In this document: one piece after another, positions 23,927 to 36,433 of the stretch
Layout of the letters: each line of letters opens with the position of its first letter
Numbering within the stretch: position 1 is the stretch's first letter
Source of the DNA: Ciborinia camelliae
Lineage: Eukaryota; Ascomycota; Leotiomycetes; Helotiales; Sclerotiniaceae
NCBI GenBank assembly: GCA_025890175.1
Contig: JANPYM010000001.1
Location: 1,833,004 to 1,897,003 of the forward strand
Length of the DNA stretch: 64,000 bases
Direction: 5' to 3'
The notes under the pieces: generated by a model
Database searches by the model: none
Told to the model about the DNA's origin: nothing
What the model saw: only the letters and a program-made list of their open reading frames with translations
Translations under genes and position numbers: made by a program

Positions 23927-25013
23927 CGCCGAACCGGATGGATGGATGGAACGAAGAAGGAAAAAAAAACCTCTTCGAAATTACTTTTTACGATACACAA
24001 CGAAATGATACGACAACGATAATGGCATGACAGTTTACATGGAAATGAATAGGACTCGATTCGACAGGCTCGACTGTATAGTGATGCGAACTTAACGGCG
24101 CGGATATCTACCCTAAGCGGAGTTTGACGAAAAATTACTGTGCTCCTGAATGGATATGGATGAAAGAGAAATTCGATGGTTGAACTGTAGAAACAATGGA
24201 AAGTATGAATGAGTATGTATGCATGGTTATATTTTTGATATGTCTATCATACCAAAGACTCATGGCTTGCAAATTGCATTTGTCGCTATAAATTCACAAT
24301 TGCTAGCTGGGCTCACTCATCATGATGTCGGGGCTCAATATGCTTGGTTTGGATCGGGATGGATGGAATGGTCACGAGATGGGGGTGGAATGAAGGATGG
24401 ATGGGAAAGTTGGTGGAATTGATGACTGTATTCATGCAGATATCGATGACTGGCTACTGGGAGGAGGAAGATAGATAAATCAGATCAATGCAAAAACATG
24501 TTAAAACTGAATATGAGGTGTTTTGGATGTGATGAGGGGGGTGAGTGGGATGCATATGGAATATATTGGGGAGGATGAAACGAAACGCATATGGAGATAT
24601 GGAGGAGGGAGCTTGGAAGGAGGGGATGAGATGGGGATGGGGGTGAGGAAGAGAAATATAGGATCGTTGTGTCATTGTCTATCACATTGATGGTATACGA
24701 CGAAATACTTTTATTCAAGAGAGGGGTTTGTGTGGGTGGTGACTGCTTTGGGTAAGCTCTGGAGGGGTAAACTCAATGCTCATGCATGCCCCCCAAAAGG
24801 TTATACTCATATATGTGTGAGGCCGTGAGCCATGCGGGCGTGGGTTTGATTGGTCCAACTTAATTGCTTGGTCTAGTGGTTGTTTCGAGAAGAAATGGGG
24901 GAGGGAGGTGGGGAGGTAGGGGGGAGAGGAAATCATAGAACCGAATCGATCTACTAAAGCTACCTATACGTAGGTAGATATCATCCGAACCGATTACAAG
25001 AATAACCAACCAA

Positions 25014-25065
25014 TTCGGTTCGGTTCGGTTCGGAAAACCTACCTACCTACCTACCTACCTACCTA
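25014..25065. repeat. Adjacent TTCGG-type and (CCTA)n repeats
   Basis: About four TTCGG units run, after a short A-rich spacer, into about seven CCTA units. Confidence 0.9.
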
Positions 25066-25242
25066 TCTATACTCTCTCTCTATTATATATATATATATAA
25101 AGCTTTTAACCCTTCCCTCATCATCTCACCCTATCGCACCCTCCCTATCTTACTGTACCTCTCCTTCTGCGACTTACTTACATATTCGTTTTTTTTCACT
25201 CCGGGATCGAAGCGAATCGGTTGTGCAATTCAAATTAAGTAT

Positions 25243-25276
25243 ATGTATGTATGTATTTATGTATGTATGTATGTAT
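25243..25276. repeat. (ATGT)n microsatellite
   Basis: Two blocks of three or four ATGT units separated by one imperfect unit. Confidence 0.9.
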
Positions 25277-25750
25277 TCAATTGGAAGTCTTAAACTCACG
25301 CCCTCGTCACTCGTGGCTCGTGGGTCGTGAGTCGTGGGCCGTGGGCCATATATGTGATACTGTACATCCATGGCATGATATGAAATGATATGAGTTTTTC
25401 ACCAACTTTACTTCACCTTTTGGAAATTGGAGGGGGGAAGGGAGAGGGAAGGGGGGAGGGGGTGAGTTCAGTTCGGTTTACTTACCTACTTACTGTACCG
25501 ACCGACTGGTCACGACTCACTGATGGTTTGGAACTCGGGACTCAGGACCTGGGTCACTGCGTGAAGATTTCTTTTTAGGTTTGGGGTTTGGGGGTTGAGG
25601 ATTGGGGATTGAGGATCTGGGCTGGGTTGGAAGGTTGGAAGGTTGGAAGTGGAAGGTTAGTCGATCGGGATACTGGGATTTCTTGAATTGGGATGGGTAT
25701 TGTACCGGTACCGGTACCTGTACCGTATTTCTTAGAGTTTGGAATCTGCA

Positions 25751-26022
25751 TGGGGAAGGGAAGGGGGTGTGGAAGGGGAAGGGGAAGGGGAAGGGAAGGG
25801 GAAGGGGAAGGGGAAGGGGAAGGGAAGGGGAAGGGAAGGGGAAGGGGAAGGGGAAGGGGAAGGGGAAGGGGAAGGGGAAGGGGAAGGAAGGGAAGGGGAA
25901 GGGAAGGGAAGGGGAAGGGGAAGGGGAAGGGGAAGGGAAGGGGAAGGGAAGGGGAAGGGGAAGGGGAAGGGGAAGGGAAGGGAAGGGAAGGGGAAGGGGA
26001 AGGGAAGGGGAAGGGGAAGGGG
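25751..26022. repeat. 270-bp homopurine GGGGAA/GGGAA minisatellite
   Basis: Plus strand is almost wholly G and A, built from alternating GGGGAA and GGGAA units with an occasional GGAAGG, broken only near the start by GGTGTGG. All the long Gly/Lys/Glu or Pro/Leu/Ser open frames across it are by-products of the repeat and were not called as genes. Confidence 0.95.
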
Positions 26023-29000
26023 AGTGTGGAAGGCTGAAGGTTATGAGGGGGAATGTGTGGATGGATGTACATGTGGATTTATGGATGGGTGAAGATGGGT
26101 GAAGATGGGATAGGGAATCCTGGCACTTGGGTTGGGAACTTGGGATTTGGAATCGGTGTGTGTTTTATATAGGTGTGAAATTGGAATGGTTGATTATTGA
26201 GTATGCGGGTTTTTGCTGGGTCTAAATGTGCTTTTGAGGGTTGAGGGTTGAGGATGTATATGTATATGTATGTAGGTAGGTGGGTAGGTAGGTATGTAGA
26301 GTGATGGGAATGGGGTGAGATGAGGTGAGGTAATGGGATGGAATGTTTAGCCTAAGTAATAGGGGGGAAAGGAGTAGCTTGGAAGGTAGTTTGAGTACCG
26401 GTATCATCCTGGTGTATGTACGTATATAGAATCATGAATCGATGTGTATTTATGTCCCCGTTGCCAGTTCTTGCAAACTCCGCCTCAAGCCATCGAAACC
26501 AACAGCGTCTTGACTCTTGAGCCTCTCTTCTAGAGCTGCCTAAGAAGCCCCTCTTGAATCTATCTTGATGCTGAACCGGGAGGGAGAAGATTTATAGAAG
26601 GTTTCAAGCCCCACGAGTCTTTTAAAAGACGTTGCGACGTTGCGACGTTGCGTCGTTGAACTGGGTTGTCATCATAGGGGTACACAAGCCTTTGGAGATA
26701 AGTGGGTCTCATTGGGAGAAGCTTAATATCGGTGAGTTCCGGCTTGCCGTATAGAAGAATAATGGATCATGAAAGTCAACGGGTAGACCATTGGTATATT
26801 GCGTGGGTTACAACTTACCGGATTGTACAGTGTGTGGTACACCACACTTGGTACCATCATCATATATACGGAGAGGAGCATCGGTGATATGAAAGAGCGG
26901 TCAGAACTTAGAAGGTACTCTAGAAATTCTAGAATCTAGATATGTATCCAAAAACCCTATTTATAGTCTTCAAAATTCATCCTACAGTATACATAACATA
27001 GACCGAGGGATATGGTCTTTCAAGTTATGGTGAATCGGAGATGTATCATGTATTCCGAAGGGGCCGATTGTGGGGGAAGCTGTATGGAAGTCTGGGACTA
27101 TCCACGTCCCTCAATGTCTTAACCTACTGAAATTTGAACCTACAGAGCGCCAGCCATGCCGATTTGAAGTTTTGAAGTTTTGAACAGCGTGTCAGCTTCA
27201 GAGGTGGTTTCTCATGTGATGATGTGAATGTAAAGAGAGCTGGAAAGAGTTAACTTGTCTTTTTTAGAAATCTCGACCTGGACGATGCAGCGGTCCAGAC
27301 GCAGAGTATACTTAGATAGGTACCTACTTAGTACCTCCCTAGGTAATTAATATTTCAATTTAAGAATTAACCCCACGTGATGAAGCTATTTCATGCACGA
27401 CTTCAATCCGCCGAAGCACATCTCATCTATTGATTATTCGATGGATATTTATGCATGTCTCATCCCGAAATGCGATATGCAACAAAACCTTTATGTCGAA
27501 AACCAATATGTGACCACTTTGTGATATTGATTATCACGTGGGTCGATGCTACCTTAGCATTCAGACTTGCCCGTTTAGTTGAAGATATATGTAGGTAGAT
27601 AAGATATATTGCCATTTGAAGAAATGTTGAGATGCTCAATACTCAAAATGGCTTGTTTTTAGGCGTCATTACACAAAGATGGGCTTCCAAAATAAGGCCG
27701 GATGATACAGTATGTACCTTCCAAGGTCCTTAGGTCCTCAAATGAACATTCCCGTTGAGAACCCCCCACGTGGAAATTGTTTGGCTTTCACAAGCTTATC
27801 GTCTCTTCTTTTTTTGAAGTACGACAAGAAGGATGAAGGTTTGGGTTAGAGGAGGTGGCAGCACTGCTCGTATCATTTTGGTGTTTGATAAATGCCACAC
27901 TAATTTGTCAGTTCGTGTAATTAATATAAGTTTTTGGTTCGGTTTTTTGGTGAGATGGCATGCTACTAACATAGGAATAGCTTCCTCAAACCTCAATGTA
28001 CCGGACAAGGTAAAACTGCTGTGTGAGACGGTACCTACCTAATACCTACTGTATGCAATAAGTGGTGTGTCCTATAACCTATTCAGCCTTTTCAAATGTG
28101 TACATACTACATACCAAATTACCAATGATACCATATAGAAGTTGCGGCTGATCTGTGATGGCACTGGCACGAGTCACGACTCACAACGTAAACTCTCCGG
28201 AAATTGTGATTGTTAAAGTTTGTGGATATGATACCAGGTAAGGTAGCAGGTAGCAGGTAGCAGGTAGGTCGTAGGTCGTAGGTACCTACTAGGTACTGGG
28301 TACTCCGAGTAGCTCCGTTAAAACCCCCTTTTTATCTTCGAGACTTTGACTTTGAGATTGATTATTCGAGAATAATACAGAGAATAATAATAATATCCAC
28401 CCAGTAGTAATAATAGTAATAATATCCATGGAATCATGGATGCTTCAATTAATACTAGCCTTACTAGGTAATCGAGTTCAATGGGAAGGAAAGGGAAGAC
28501 CCGCAAATGAAGCTACAGTGGATCCAAGTCTCAACTTTCAAGAGCTGAAGTTCTCCATAGTAAAAGGGATAGTGCGGTCTTAGTCTCTTATAGACTTATA
28601 GTCTCTCAGTAGTCCCTTGGTCCCTTGGTCCCTTGGAGCTTAGAGCTGTGCTGTGGTGGAGAATCGAGGTATCTGACCGCGGGCGATGATACATATTATT
28701 CCAAATTTCCATAGTTGGATCATATGGATCATACCTAGGTGCCTATGGATAATGGATGGAACTGGATGGGGGCAGAATCCAGATTTACCTACCCAGGTCC
28801 CAGTGTTGTGTGTGGTATATATATATATAGAAATGTATCGGTACTCTATGACTGACTGACTGACTTTGTGCAGCCTTTGAAATAAAATTGCATTTCAAGA
28901 TTTGCGAGCTGAGGTCAAGACTCAATTTTCGTTCCATAGGTACCCAAGGTGTAAGTAGGTAGGTAGGTTAATACATATACCTACCCACCTAGGTATTAGA

Positions 29001-29837
29001 GAGTACTGCCCAAGTATGAGTAGGTACCACGATTAAGAACCGGAGAAAAGATGTAGTAACACCCGATAACTGTGTAACATTTGATACCATACCTTGCTGG
29101 AGGGAAGTAGGTAACATCACATTCATCTTCATCACCTGCAGGCTGCAGCAACACATGTAAATTGTATAAATTGTAATATATAATTCTAGACGATCTGTGT
29201 CATTATCCTTATTATTATTATTATTGTTGAATTATCCAAGGATTTTCTTGCCACAACATGATTTTCATGCAAAACCGGTGGCAGATGTAACAACAACAAT
29301 TTTATTAGGAGGACGAATGAGACGAAAATAGTAATTAATCCTTGTCGGAACTGAACTAACCATCCGCCCAGCCCCTCAACCTTTCCCCGACTAGAATCAT
29401 TCAGACCATAATGTGAAAGCTAAAAGGAACCAGCTTAATTAGAATCGTATTTGTTTACTGCTACCTACCTAGCTAAGGGTCAATCAAGCATACATATAAA
29501 GGAGACGGCCAAACCATCCTTCAAAGTTACTTCTCCAACTTGATATTTCCCCCCTTCATTCTAGGTTTTCTGTGTGTTTACTGCGTGTGAATACCTTCTT
29601 TGAAATTGAAGTAAGTCATCAAATTGTATTTCTTGGCTTTGGCGGGGCACAACTTCCTGAGGAACTTCTACCTGGTTCCTACCAGATCTCCCTGTTCCAA
29701 GGTTATGTCAAATTCACCGTTGATCATATCGGCTAACCAAGCTTCTCCTTCCTCTCACAGAAAACCTACTTTAGACTCCTATTCCTCAACATACCCATTT
29801 ACTTCATCTTCGAATAAATCAAACATCATAATACAAA

Positions 29838-32018
29838 ATGGCACAAGCATTGAAAAGCGCTCTCCCTTCCCACCTCAAGCCCTCGAGCTTATCTCCAAAT
29901 GATAACGGTGGTGAATTCGCACGCAAGCACCACGGAAAGACACAATCACACATGGTATGTTCTGTCCTTTCACAGAGTTTCAATGTTCACCCTTTCTTGC
30001 GTCATGGATTACCTACAAAGACCTCGAATCTTCACCATTCAACGTGGGAGAAGTGAGAATGTTCTGATGTAAATAAATCAATCCCCAAAGGGGCAAGACA
30101 CAATACTTCAAATAAAGTCTTGCTTTTACACAGATGATGGCAGAGGATGAGGTTTTTTACCATCTAGTGGATGTCCAAAAATGTACAACCATCAAAAGAC
30201 TCAAAGCTGGTGTGTGAATTTACCTGGTGTCTGTATCCATGCTGCAGGTAGCTTGGATGGAGCAAAGCCAGCCCTACATTACCAGAATTCGGGAATCAAT
30301 ATACACTGCAATTCCACACTAGATCTTAACTCACCACAAGTTGAACAATATCCTACCTGTTTAACAGAACCTCGGCCACAAGACTTTACTATTCCTTATA
30401 TTGCGAAACCTCCGAGTCCAGTTAGACTAACAAGTATTACCCAGGCTTTCGAGAACACCTCAACATCGGTAGCTGCCAGCCAGATGCGAAATGCTCTCAA
30501 CAACCTCGCAGACACCGTTTCAGACCCCGAAGAGAAGAAGGTATGCAAGGCTCTTTTCCGCAGATGAAGAACATATATCTAATAAGTCGTAGCTCTTCGA
30601 GACTGAGATGGACAACTTCTTCGCTCTTTTCCGCAGATACTTGAATGACAAGGCAAAGGGAAACCAGCTGTGAGTATCAACCACTGCGAAATATAATCAT
30701 TATGGCTTTTCCTAACAAGAATCGCAGTGACTGGGATCGTATTGCCCCACCTGCCCAAAACCAAGTCGTCGACTACAATGAGCTTGCAAACTCAGAATCG
30801 GTTGGATTCCTTAACAAATTGGCTGTCCTCAAGCTTAATGGAGGTCTTGGTACTTCCATGGGTTGTGTTGGTCCCAAGTCAGTTATCGAAGTCCGTGATG
30901 GCATGTCCTTCCTCGATCTTTCCGTCCGACAAATCGAGTACCTCAACCGTACATACAACGTTAACGTTCCCTTCGTCTTGATGAACTCTTTCAACACTGA
31001 TGATGATACTTCAAACATTATCAAGAAATACGAGGGACACAACATTGATATTCTCACATTCAACCAATCCCGATACCCAAGAATCTTGAAGGACTCGCTT
31101 CTTCCTGCACCAAAGTCCTACAACTCCCCAATTTCTGACTGGTACCCACCAGGACACGGAGATGTTTTCGAGTCTTTGTACAACTCCGGCATTCTTGATA
31201 CCCTCATCAAGAGAGGTGTTGAGATTGTTTTCCTTTCCAACGTTGACAACTTGGGCGCTGTTGTCGATCTCCGCATCTTGCAGCACATGGTTGAGACCAA
31301 GGCTGAATACATTATGGAGTTGACCGACAAGACCAAGGCCGATGTCAAGGGTGGCACCATCATTGATTACGAAGGCTCCGTCCGTCTCCTTGAAATTGCT
31401 CAAGTACCAAAGGAGCACACCAACGAGTTCAAATCTATCAAGAAATTCAAGTACTTCAACACCAACAACATCTGGTTGAACTTGCAAGCTGTTAAGCGCA
31501 TTGTTGAGAACAACGAGCTCGAAATGGAGATCATCCCCAACAACAAGTCTATCCCAGCTGACAAGAAGGGCGAGTCTGATGTCTCAATCGTTCAGCTCGA
31601 AACTGCCGTCGGAGCTGCTATCCGTCATTTCCACAACGCCCACGGTGTCAACGTACCCCGTAGACGTTTCTTGCCAGTCAAGACCTGCTCCGATTTGATG
31701 CTTGTCAAGTCCGACTTGTACTCGTTGAAGCACGGTCAACTCCAAATTGACCCCAGCCGTTTCGGTCCAGCTCCTTTGATCAAGCTCGGTAATGACTTCA
31801 AGAAGGTCTCTGACTTCCAGAAGCGTATCAGCAGCATCCCAAGAATCCTCGAGCTTGACCACTTGACCATAACTGGAGCTGTTAACCTCGGTAGAGGTGT
31901 TACTCTGAAGGGTACTGTTATTATTGTAGCAACTGAAGGACAAACCATTGACATTCCTCCCGGAGCCATCTTGGAGAACGTCGTGGTTCAAGGTTCCTTG
32001 AGACTATTGGAGCATTAG
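29838..32018 (+). CDS. ugp1: UTP-glucose-1-phosphate uridylyltransferase
   Basis: Four exons, 29838-29954, 30445-30540, 30593-30669, 30728-32018, encode 526 residues, the usual length. The enzyme makes UDP-glucose from UTP and glucose-1-phosphate in the cytosol, feeding glucan, glycogen, trehalose and glycoprotein synthesis. The nucleotide-binding loop [16 protein letters not shown] lies at about residue 125, followed by NSFNTDDDT, the uridine-binding VDNLGAVVD and later the NTNNIWLNL block; a left-handed beta-helix C-terminus ends [18 protein letters not shown], typical for fungal Ugp1. Exons 1-3 were placed by phase and by the expected [16 protein letters not shown] and [13 protein letters not shown] segments. 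Intron 1 is 490 bp, far longer than the rest (52 and 58 bp). Codons are strongly biased to C-ending forms compared with neighbours, as expected of a highly expressed gene. Confidence 0.95.
29955..30444 (+). other. Long first intron of ugp1
   Basis: 490 bp between GTATGT and ACCCAG. It contains an open stretch at 30181-30444 in frame with exon 2 that could be mistaken for an alternative N-terminus, but the family's sequence continues directly from exon 1 to exon 2. Confidence 0.75.
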
Positions 32019-33546
32019 AGTGTTATTGATTTATTTGCGATGAGCGATGGCCTGGGTGGATCTCCTGTTTATATGGTCCGCTCACACGCCTTATGGGTTA
32101 TCTTGGTTTGATGGTTTGACATGGCTTCTGAGTACAGTGAGTTAGTACCATACAAACTAGATGAGGGAAAACATTTTAAAGTTTTGGCACAACGATTGCA
32201 ACTACTACCTAGCCTAATAACAAAATTTACATAGAGATCTCCCCGTCTCAATTTGAATGTTGTGAGTTATGTTAGTATTTTCTCTTTGTGTGAGGTTCAC
32301 TGTAGCAAACACACATGCGTTGACGGACTCATTGACACTATTCTTGAAGAGATGATCAATAATTTGCAGTCAAATAACTGTGGGAAGCTTTCAATCGATG
32401 TCTATTATCTACTGATCCACCGAGGGGCAGGTAGGTTAGCTGGCAGGCAAGTTCATGTGGGATGAGGGGAAGTCAGATAGAACTTGATTTGCATTATGAA
32501 TGAACCTACCTAGTTTCTGATGTACAGCAGTACCTAGTCTCAGTATCAATTCACAGGAGTATTCTGCTGCATTCTGTATTATTCGTAGTACAACAAAATT
32601 AAGCTCGCATTTTTCAACATCCCCCATATCAATATTGATATCATCCATCATCCATATATTGTAGCCTCCGCGACAAAGCCAAGGTTATTTATTATCACCT
32701 AGGTACCTAGGTAGGTATTCACCCTGTAATTTTAAGCTTACGGGAATAGCCGATAACTCTCCTCGCTCTTATCGCGATAACAGTTACAGTACAGGCGATT
32801 AAAGTACCAACCAAACATCATTGTTCTCTTAGTACATACACACTTGCGATATTTTTGAGTTGCGAGGATAATTAATTATAATTTTATTGCAATTTCAACT
32901 TCAAACGGTTCATTTGTCCTACGCGGTAGCATATCAGAGGAATTCTGATACTAACGACCGACGAGAAAGGGAAGAGAAAAGGAGGGCTGTGGGCTGCTTG
33001 CCACGATCAAACGGATCCGATTATTTGTTGGTCGTGTGTGCTTTTTTGTGTGCGTTTTGGTATTACGAGCTCGGCGTTGAAAGCTTCAAGTTTGGCAGAT
33101 TGGTGGGGTTTATGGGGAACCTTTGATACAATTACAGTGAGTGCGCTCATATTATCAATGTGCTGAAGATTTGTGGAAGAATGGGATTGATGATGCGTTG
33201 ATTATTAGGTTGCGTGAAGTACAACTCACCCCGCCTCAACCTCGATGATTACTTGAAATTTCGATACAACGACGTTCTGCGATTCTCCCTTACTACTGCA
33301 TAGCGAACAGCGCTTCTTGTGAATAGAGCTAGGAAGGGTTTGTGGGAATATTTATTGCGTCTGGCGATACCTGCATCTTTCAGACTATCACCCGCTGTAG
33401 TGTTTGGAATTCGCGTTCTTAACGATACATACAGCCTCATCAAACGGCATTCAAGGATATATATTGGCCCCGGGCTACTATAAAGCTATTTCCGGGAGCG
33501 TCGATTCACCTGGCCTAATAAAGAGCTTTATCAAAACCCAGCGAAG
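32019..33546. other. Intergenic region, tandem genes
   Basis: 3' flank of ugp1 and 5' flank of the FYVE-RING gene. Has TAGGTACCTAGG words at 32698-32716 and no gene of coding quality. Confidence 0.65.
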
Positions 33547-35723
33547 ATGGATGATCGATGGGTGACTTCTGTTGGGGATCCTTCCAATTCCTCCGCTCCC
33601 CTCACACCAGGGGGGCAACCACTCAAGAGTCCCAGTCGTTTTCCGCGATCCGAATTTTATACCGATAGTAGTGACTCGGGTGAGGACTCGCACATCTTGG
33701 GGTTTATGGGCCCCTCTTCTTCCGAAGATAATTTCAATAGTCAGGTAATGGTTGAGCCAGGCGAGGAATCTGAGGCCGGGACTGCATCACGAGCGAACTT
33801 AAGAAGCGGCCCACAAATCGAGATAGAAGGCGAGCTAGCGGCATTCGAGGCAGCTGTGGATGACCAGGCTACGGTTCGATTGAGTCGAGAAAGTGATGCT
33901 TCCAACTCTAGCGAGGGAAGTTCGGTTAGCGGTGTTGGATCACGACAAACTTCGAGTCTCGGAAAAGCACCTATGAGGGAAGATAGCTTAGGTCACAGTG
34001 TTTCTACTACTGGTTATCAGGCAGACATGTCAACTACATTGGATAGGGTTCCAAGCTCGGCGAACTCTTCTCGGCGAAACACAACCTCATCTAGATTTGA
34101 TCGAAGACCTTCATATCAATCTTCGGCATCGAGACGAACCTCAACTCAATCTACTCAGAGCAGACGCACCTCCTCTTCTCAAATTTTGCTCGCGGAGCAG
34201 CCGACAATAAACCCGGCTAATATTCCGAATTCATCTTCAGATGACGATGGGACACCAACTATATCTCCATCCTCCTCGGGTGTTACACAACGACAGGCGA
34301 GAGATCGACCGAATGAGGTTATAGTTCCCAGGTGGCAGCCGGATTCGGACGTTACTCAATGTCCTATTTGCAATGCTTGGTTTGGTTGGCTAAACAGGAA
34401 GCATCATTGTCGGTATGTTTTTATATTCCTACTACATTGGTTAGCCGCTAGTGAATTCATTATATTGACCAGTTTAGAAAATGCGGTCGTGTGGTATGCA
34501 ATTCTTGTTCCCCGCACCGAATCACAATTCCCTATCAATATATTGTGCAACCTCCAGATCATCCGTCTCCATATAACTCCATCGCCTACAATCGTCTCCA
34601 TGATCCACAGGGCGAAGGACGCACAAATACTTTAGAGTTTGGTGGAGGAGATAGGGTTCGTCTGTGTAACCCTTGTGTACCTGATCCTAACGTAGCTCCT
34701 CCTCAAACTAACCAGACCGGCGCAAATATGGAACCTCGACACAACCTTGGATATCACGGCCGAACACAAAGTTCCATAGTTTCCACTACATCTGTACCTG
34801 GAAGTCTTCCAGCCGACTCTCAGTTTCGACTTGCGGATCATCGTTCACATTCTGTTCGTGAGCAAAGTACTTCCGGTAGGTATTCACCTGCTGGAACAAA
34901 TTCCAATCCTAGAACAGCAGAAGAATTTCAGAATTGGTATAGAGAGAGAGCTCCTTTGAACTCTGGGCAAACTACACGTTCAAGAAGCTCAACGGTTGCT
35001 GTTGCAGGGCGAGATGCAACTGAAGATATGGTAAGTTATCAATTATGAAAACGAGATGTAATTGCTAAATCTCTATCGCAGCGTACCTTCCTCAGAAACT
35101 TTCGAGGCCCTTCTCCCAGCTTGCAAAACGCACGGAATGTGCCCGCTTCAACGGCAGGTAGACGAAACATCATGTCAGGCGAAGACTTGCATACCCGTCC
35201 CTTACCACGAACACCTCAAATACGAGAAGAAGATGAGTGCCCTATCTGCCACCATGAACTTCCATCCACATCCCTGGCGAATGCCGAAACTCTTCGATCT
35301 GAACATATAATATCTTGCATCGAGCGCACCACATCCAGACTTTCTATCGGTACCCCGACTTCAACGCCCACCCCACCAATCCCATCAGAAACACGCCCAG
35401 GTCTACCCATTACCCAAGCATCCACGCAATCAAGCTCCTCTCGCGCCTCTGCTTCTTCCACGCCAGCCGTACCTCCTCTTGTATCAAGCCCATCAGTCGG
35501 CCCTTCGCAACCTCGACGCACGGGGGTCTTTCCATATATCGCTACGGAAAAAGATTGCCAAGACGATGCAGAATGCCAAATTTGTTTAGAGGAATACGAA
35601 CCGGGCTTGGAAATGGGAAGATTGGAGTGTTTTTGTAAGTTTCATTTAAGTTGCATCAGGAAGTGGTTTGAAAAACATCCGGGACGATGTCCGATGCATC
35701 AGCACGATGAATATGGATATTGA
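33547..35723 (+). CDS. FYVE and RING finger protein, likely endosomal E3 ligase
   Basis: Exons 33547-34412, 34478-35030 and 35082-35723, all in phase, encode 686 residues. The first 260 residues are Ser-rich and disordered. A FYVE-type zinc finger starts at about 263: [19 protein letters not shown], the phosphoinositide-binding RKHHCR (split by intron 1) and RVVCNSC. A second Cys pair (CPICHHEL) occurs near 525. The C-terminus is a RING finger from about 637 ([11 protein letters not shown]...[14 protein letters not shown]...CPMH); the last ligand is His rather than Cys, as in ZNRF-like RINGs. FYVE binds PI3P on endosomes and RING recruits E2 enzymes, so an endosome or vacuole ubiquitin ligase like yeast Pib1 is likely, although Pib1 is far shorter. 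It is convergent with the transcription-factor gene. Confidence 0.87.
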
Positions 35724-36433
35724 GAGATTTGGAGGTGGAAGTTGATGTTTGTGGGAAGCTGGAAAGGTGTCGAGAGAATTAGATATCCATGATTTAAGAT
35801 GGTGTCCGGTACGATAATATGCTAGGGAGTTTTGGGATGGGAATGAACTTATGAAGATGAGCTGGCATCCTTCTCCACTCATGGTATTCATTGGACGCGA
35901 GGGGTATAAATTCTTCATGGCGTTAGGATACTTGAAACTTGATATGATATGGTGCCACCATATAGCATGTATGGTCTGGCATGACCTTCATTGCATTGAC
36001 GAGACAATTTTGTATGGTGTTTATAGAAGGATAGGATGGATTGGGATGGGAAATGGATATGGATAAGGGTAAGGATACTAATCTCATGACTTGTTTATTA
36101 TCTTGGCGTAAATAGATAGCATGATGAGAAAATACATTCCACAACATGCAGATATCAAAGTGTCTTGACTCCAGACAAAATTAATTACATGACACAAAAT
36201 CACCTGGCAAGAAAGAAGTACGGTTATTCTGATAATGATGTTGTTGTTTTCCTTTCCTCGAGTTGGGCCTACCGATTATACAGGCTCGCTACCAGAAAGT
36301 CAAGAGAAACTCTTATTTGCCAAAAAATTGCGTTTAGGAGTCATGATAATAAATACAAGAGTCCCAGGCCTAGAAAAAAAGAAAACCCCTCTGGAAAAGT
36401 CATCAAGATTGGGAGGAACCTACCAACCAAAGA
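35724..36433. other. Intergenic region, convergent 3' ends
   Basis: About 700 bp with no recognisable feature; small open frames on both strands are uninformative. Confidence 0.65.

Larger units (their letters stand above)
23927..29837. other. Gene-poor 5.9 kb region
   Basis: No gene I can support. It holds a (GGTTC)n-(CCTA)n cluster at 25014-25065, (ATGT)n at 25243-25276, a long homopurine tract at 25751-26022, many TAGGTACCTA-type palindromes (27315-27345, 28250-28315, 28940-29020), and small ORFs of low complexity. A minus-strand stretch at 26450-26560 looks weakly exon-like but could not be tied to a start. Confidence 0.6.

Noticed and set aside
25575..26102. Long open frames of Gly/Glu/Lys (plus) and Pro/Leu/Ser (minus), 114-166 codons
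   Set aside because: They are translations of the GGGGAA repeat; open in several frames at once and without any non-repeat domain.
26450..26900. Exon-like minus-strand pieces (a Leu/Glu-rich stretch near 26500 and an Asp-rich one near 26840, each beside a splice-like signal)
   Set aside because: The pieces cannot be joined in phase to each other or to an ATG; evidence falls short of a gene or pseudogene.
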